Source: Nymphaea colorata
Taxonomy: Eukaryota; Streptophyta; Magnoliopsida; Nymphaeales; Nymphaeaceae
Length of the DNA stretch: 64,000 nt
Reading direction: 5' to 3'
NCBI RefSeq assembly: GCF_008831285.2
Contig: NC_045138.2
Span: 8,029,205-8,093,204, forward strand
The first letter of the stretch is position 1. Each line of letters starts with the position of its first letter. Below the pieces are notes generated by a model. The model ran no database searches. It worked only from the letters and a program-made list of their open reading frames with translations, and had not been told where the DNA came from. Positions 62,640 to 64,000 of the stretch are shown piece after piece. The position numbers and the translations under genes were made by a program.

Positions 62640-64000
62640 TAAAATGGGAATATATAACAAAATTTGGGGACAAGAGGTCCCTTAAATACAAAAACAATCC
62701 GCAAAGAACAAAATTACGCAAAAAACACAAGCAGGAGGAACAAATAAACAATACAATGCACAGAAAAATAGGAGAGAAGAGGAAAGACGAAACGACACAA
62801 TCACCCAACCGCAGTCAGGCGGCGGCGCTTTAACCGAATGGCGAACTGGATATCCCCTTGCACAAGACGAGCCACAGAATCTGGTGAAGAAAATGTGCCC
62901 CTGAAGACCCTGTTGTTGCGCTCCACCCAAATGCGCCACCAAGCTGAAATGAGCCACGGCCTCCAGACATGACCCCAGGAAGCAGTCAGGTGGGGGGGAA
63001 GGACTTACTAATAAGGGAAGGCCAAGTAGAAGCAAGGACACTAGAGCAAAAAGGGCAAGAAGTAAAAAGGTGGACCCGAGACTCAGTCGCAACAAGACAT
63101 AGGGGACACTGGTTAGCCAAACTGATGCCAAGGCGCTGTAGGTGATCAAAAGTGTTGATATGGCCAGTCAGAAGAAGCCAAACAAAAGCAATGGCTCGAG
63201 GAGAAGGGCCAGGAGACCAAAGAGACCGGGAGGAGTGACGCGACAGAGGGACCAAAGGAGGCCAGGTAGCAAGAAGAAAAAGTGAACTCACGGGTAGGTG
63301 AAAGGGGTCAGGATGGGGAAGTGAACGATGAGAGGTCAGCAAGGCGGAGAAAAAGAAGAAGGACAGAAAGCATGTCGGACCAAAAGTGAGAAGGGGAGAT
63401 GTGAGATATAGAACTATGCCAGACGGTAGGGGAAGGCAGGTCGAATTTTGAACTAATGAATTGGGTGATGGGAGAATGTTCAGTAGCTAACCGCCACCAC
63501 CAAGAACACAGGGAAGACTCGCAAGCCCGACTAAGGTTGGTAACCCCAGCACCCCCAAGAAGACGCGGAAAGGCAACCACATCCCAATGCGCAAGGTGAT
63601 CTGAAGGTCGATCACCATCCCAAACAAACTTACGAATAAGCTTATCAAACTTACGCAAGACAGCCACAGGAGGCCGAAAGACAGACAAAGCATGGAGAGG
63701 AACTGACGCAAGGCAGTGCTTAGCCAAAGTAATCCGACCTGGAAGAGAAAGCAGCTTTCCCTGCCAACACTGAAGGCGATCCGTAAGCTTCTGCTCCACC
63801 CCATTCCAAAAAGAAGGAGCAGGAGGCGACAACGTAATCTGAAGCCCCAGATAATCCATGGGCAGGCTAGTAGCCTTACACCCAAAGCAAGCTTCCGCGA
63901 GAAGTACCGTGGCCGGATCCGCGTGAATGAAGGAAAGGTGACACTTGGCGGAATTGATAGAAAGACCTGAGATGAGCTCAAAGACCCGAAGGATGAGCCA
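62640..64000 (-). mobile_element. 3' part of a non-LTR retrotransposon (LINE)
   Basis: Minus strand; the upstream part of ORF2 lies beyond the window's right edge. After the coding part ends near 62801 there is a 3' UTR of about 160 bp ending near a CT-rich tract, without a clear poly(A). Confidence 0.85.
62801..64000 (-). pseudogene. LINE ORF2 C-terminal region: RT end and zf-RVT domain, frameshifted
   Basis: In gene order: FELISGLSINSAKC at the window edge and SLPMDYLGLQITLSPPAPSF (the RT palm/thumb end, compare LPxxYLGLP). Then WQGKLLSLPGRITLAKHCL, KFVWDGDRPSDHLAHWDVVA and, in another frame, the zf-RVT block AFVWLLLTGHINTFDHLQRL with CPLC...VHLFTSCPFC. A further frame holds AWWRIWVERNNRVFRGTFSS and ends LKRRRLTAVG and a stop. 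Frameshifts lie near 63340 and at a G7 run at 62992-62998. Live LINEs encode endonuclease and RT acting at the target site; this copy is broken. Confidence 0.92.

Overview
This is a window of nuclear DNA from a flowering plant. The evidence is AT-rich, intron-containing DNA with plant-type Ty1/copia, CACTA (En/Spm) and LINE elements, many (TA)n, (GA)n and (CT)n tracts, and a spliced YABBY-family transcription factor gene, a family confined to plants. I cannot fix the species from sequence alone. All calls are by eye, with no database search.

The one convincing intact host gene is on the minus strand at 38352..46474. It has six exons with canonical GT/AG sites and consistent phases and encodes a 184-residue YABBY2-type protein: a C2C2 zinc finger, a linker and an HMG-like YABBY domain. 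Its last intron is about 5.0 kb and holds small local duplications and microsatellites. The gene has a (GA/CT)n-rich 5' leader region.

Left to right: 1-3964 is non-coding and ends like an LTR. 3965-4522 is the 3' end of a copia element. 4523-9653 is a duplicated segment split by a decayed copia element (5423..9437, TSD AACAT); a second, uninterrupted copy of that segment lies at 30861-31957. 10950-15900 (minus) is a decayed CACTA transposase region. 16146-17474 (minus) holds a tentative, unrecognised multi-exon gene. 18216-18501 (plus) is a broken fragment of an ADP-glucose pyrophosphorylase large-subunit gene. 20685..24853 is a second copia element (TSD TAGAT, 235-bp LTRs). 25-38 kb is mostly non-coding, with MITE-like and CACTA-end remnants, microsatellites and a local tandem duplication.

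Right of the YABBY gene: 47-50 kb is non-coding, 50.2-51.1 kb (minus) carries copia RT/RNase H remnants, 56-60.5 kb holds several tandem duplications, MITE-like elements and a long degenerate tandem array, and 62.6-64.0 kb (minus) is the 3' part of a decayed LINE that runs off the window edge.

No multi-gene pathway or operon is present. The window is one developmental regulator gene in a repeat-rich setting, plus remnants of mobile elements and gene fragments. I saw no rRNA, tRNA, CRISPR or organelle-derived segment.
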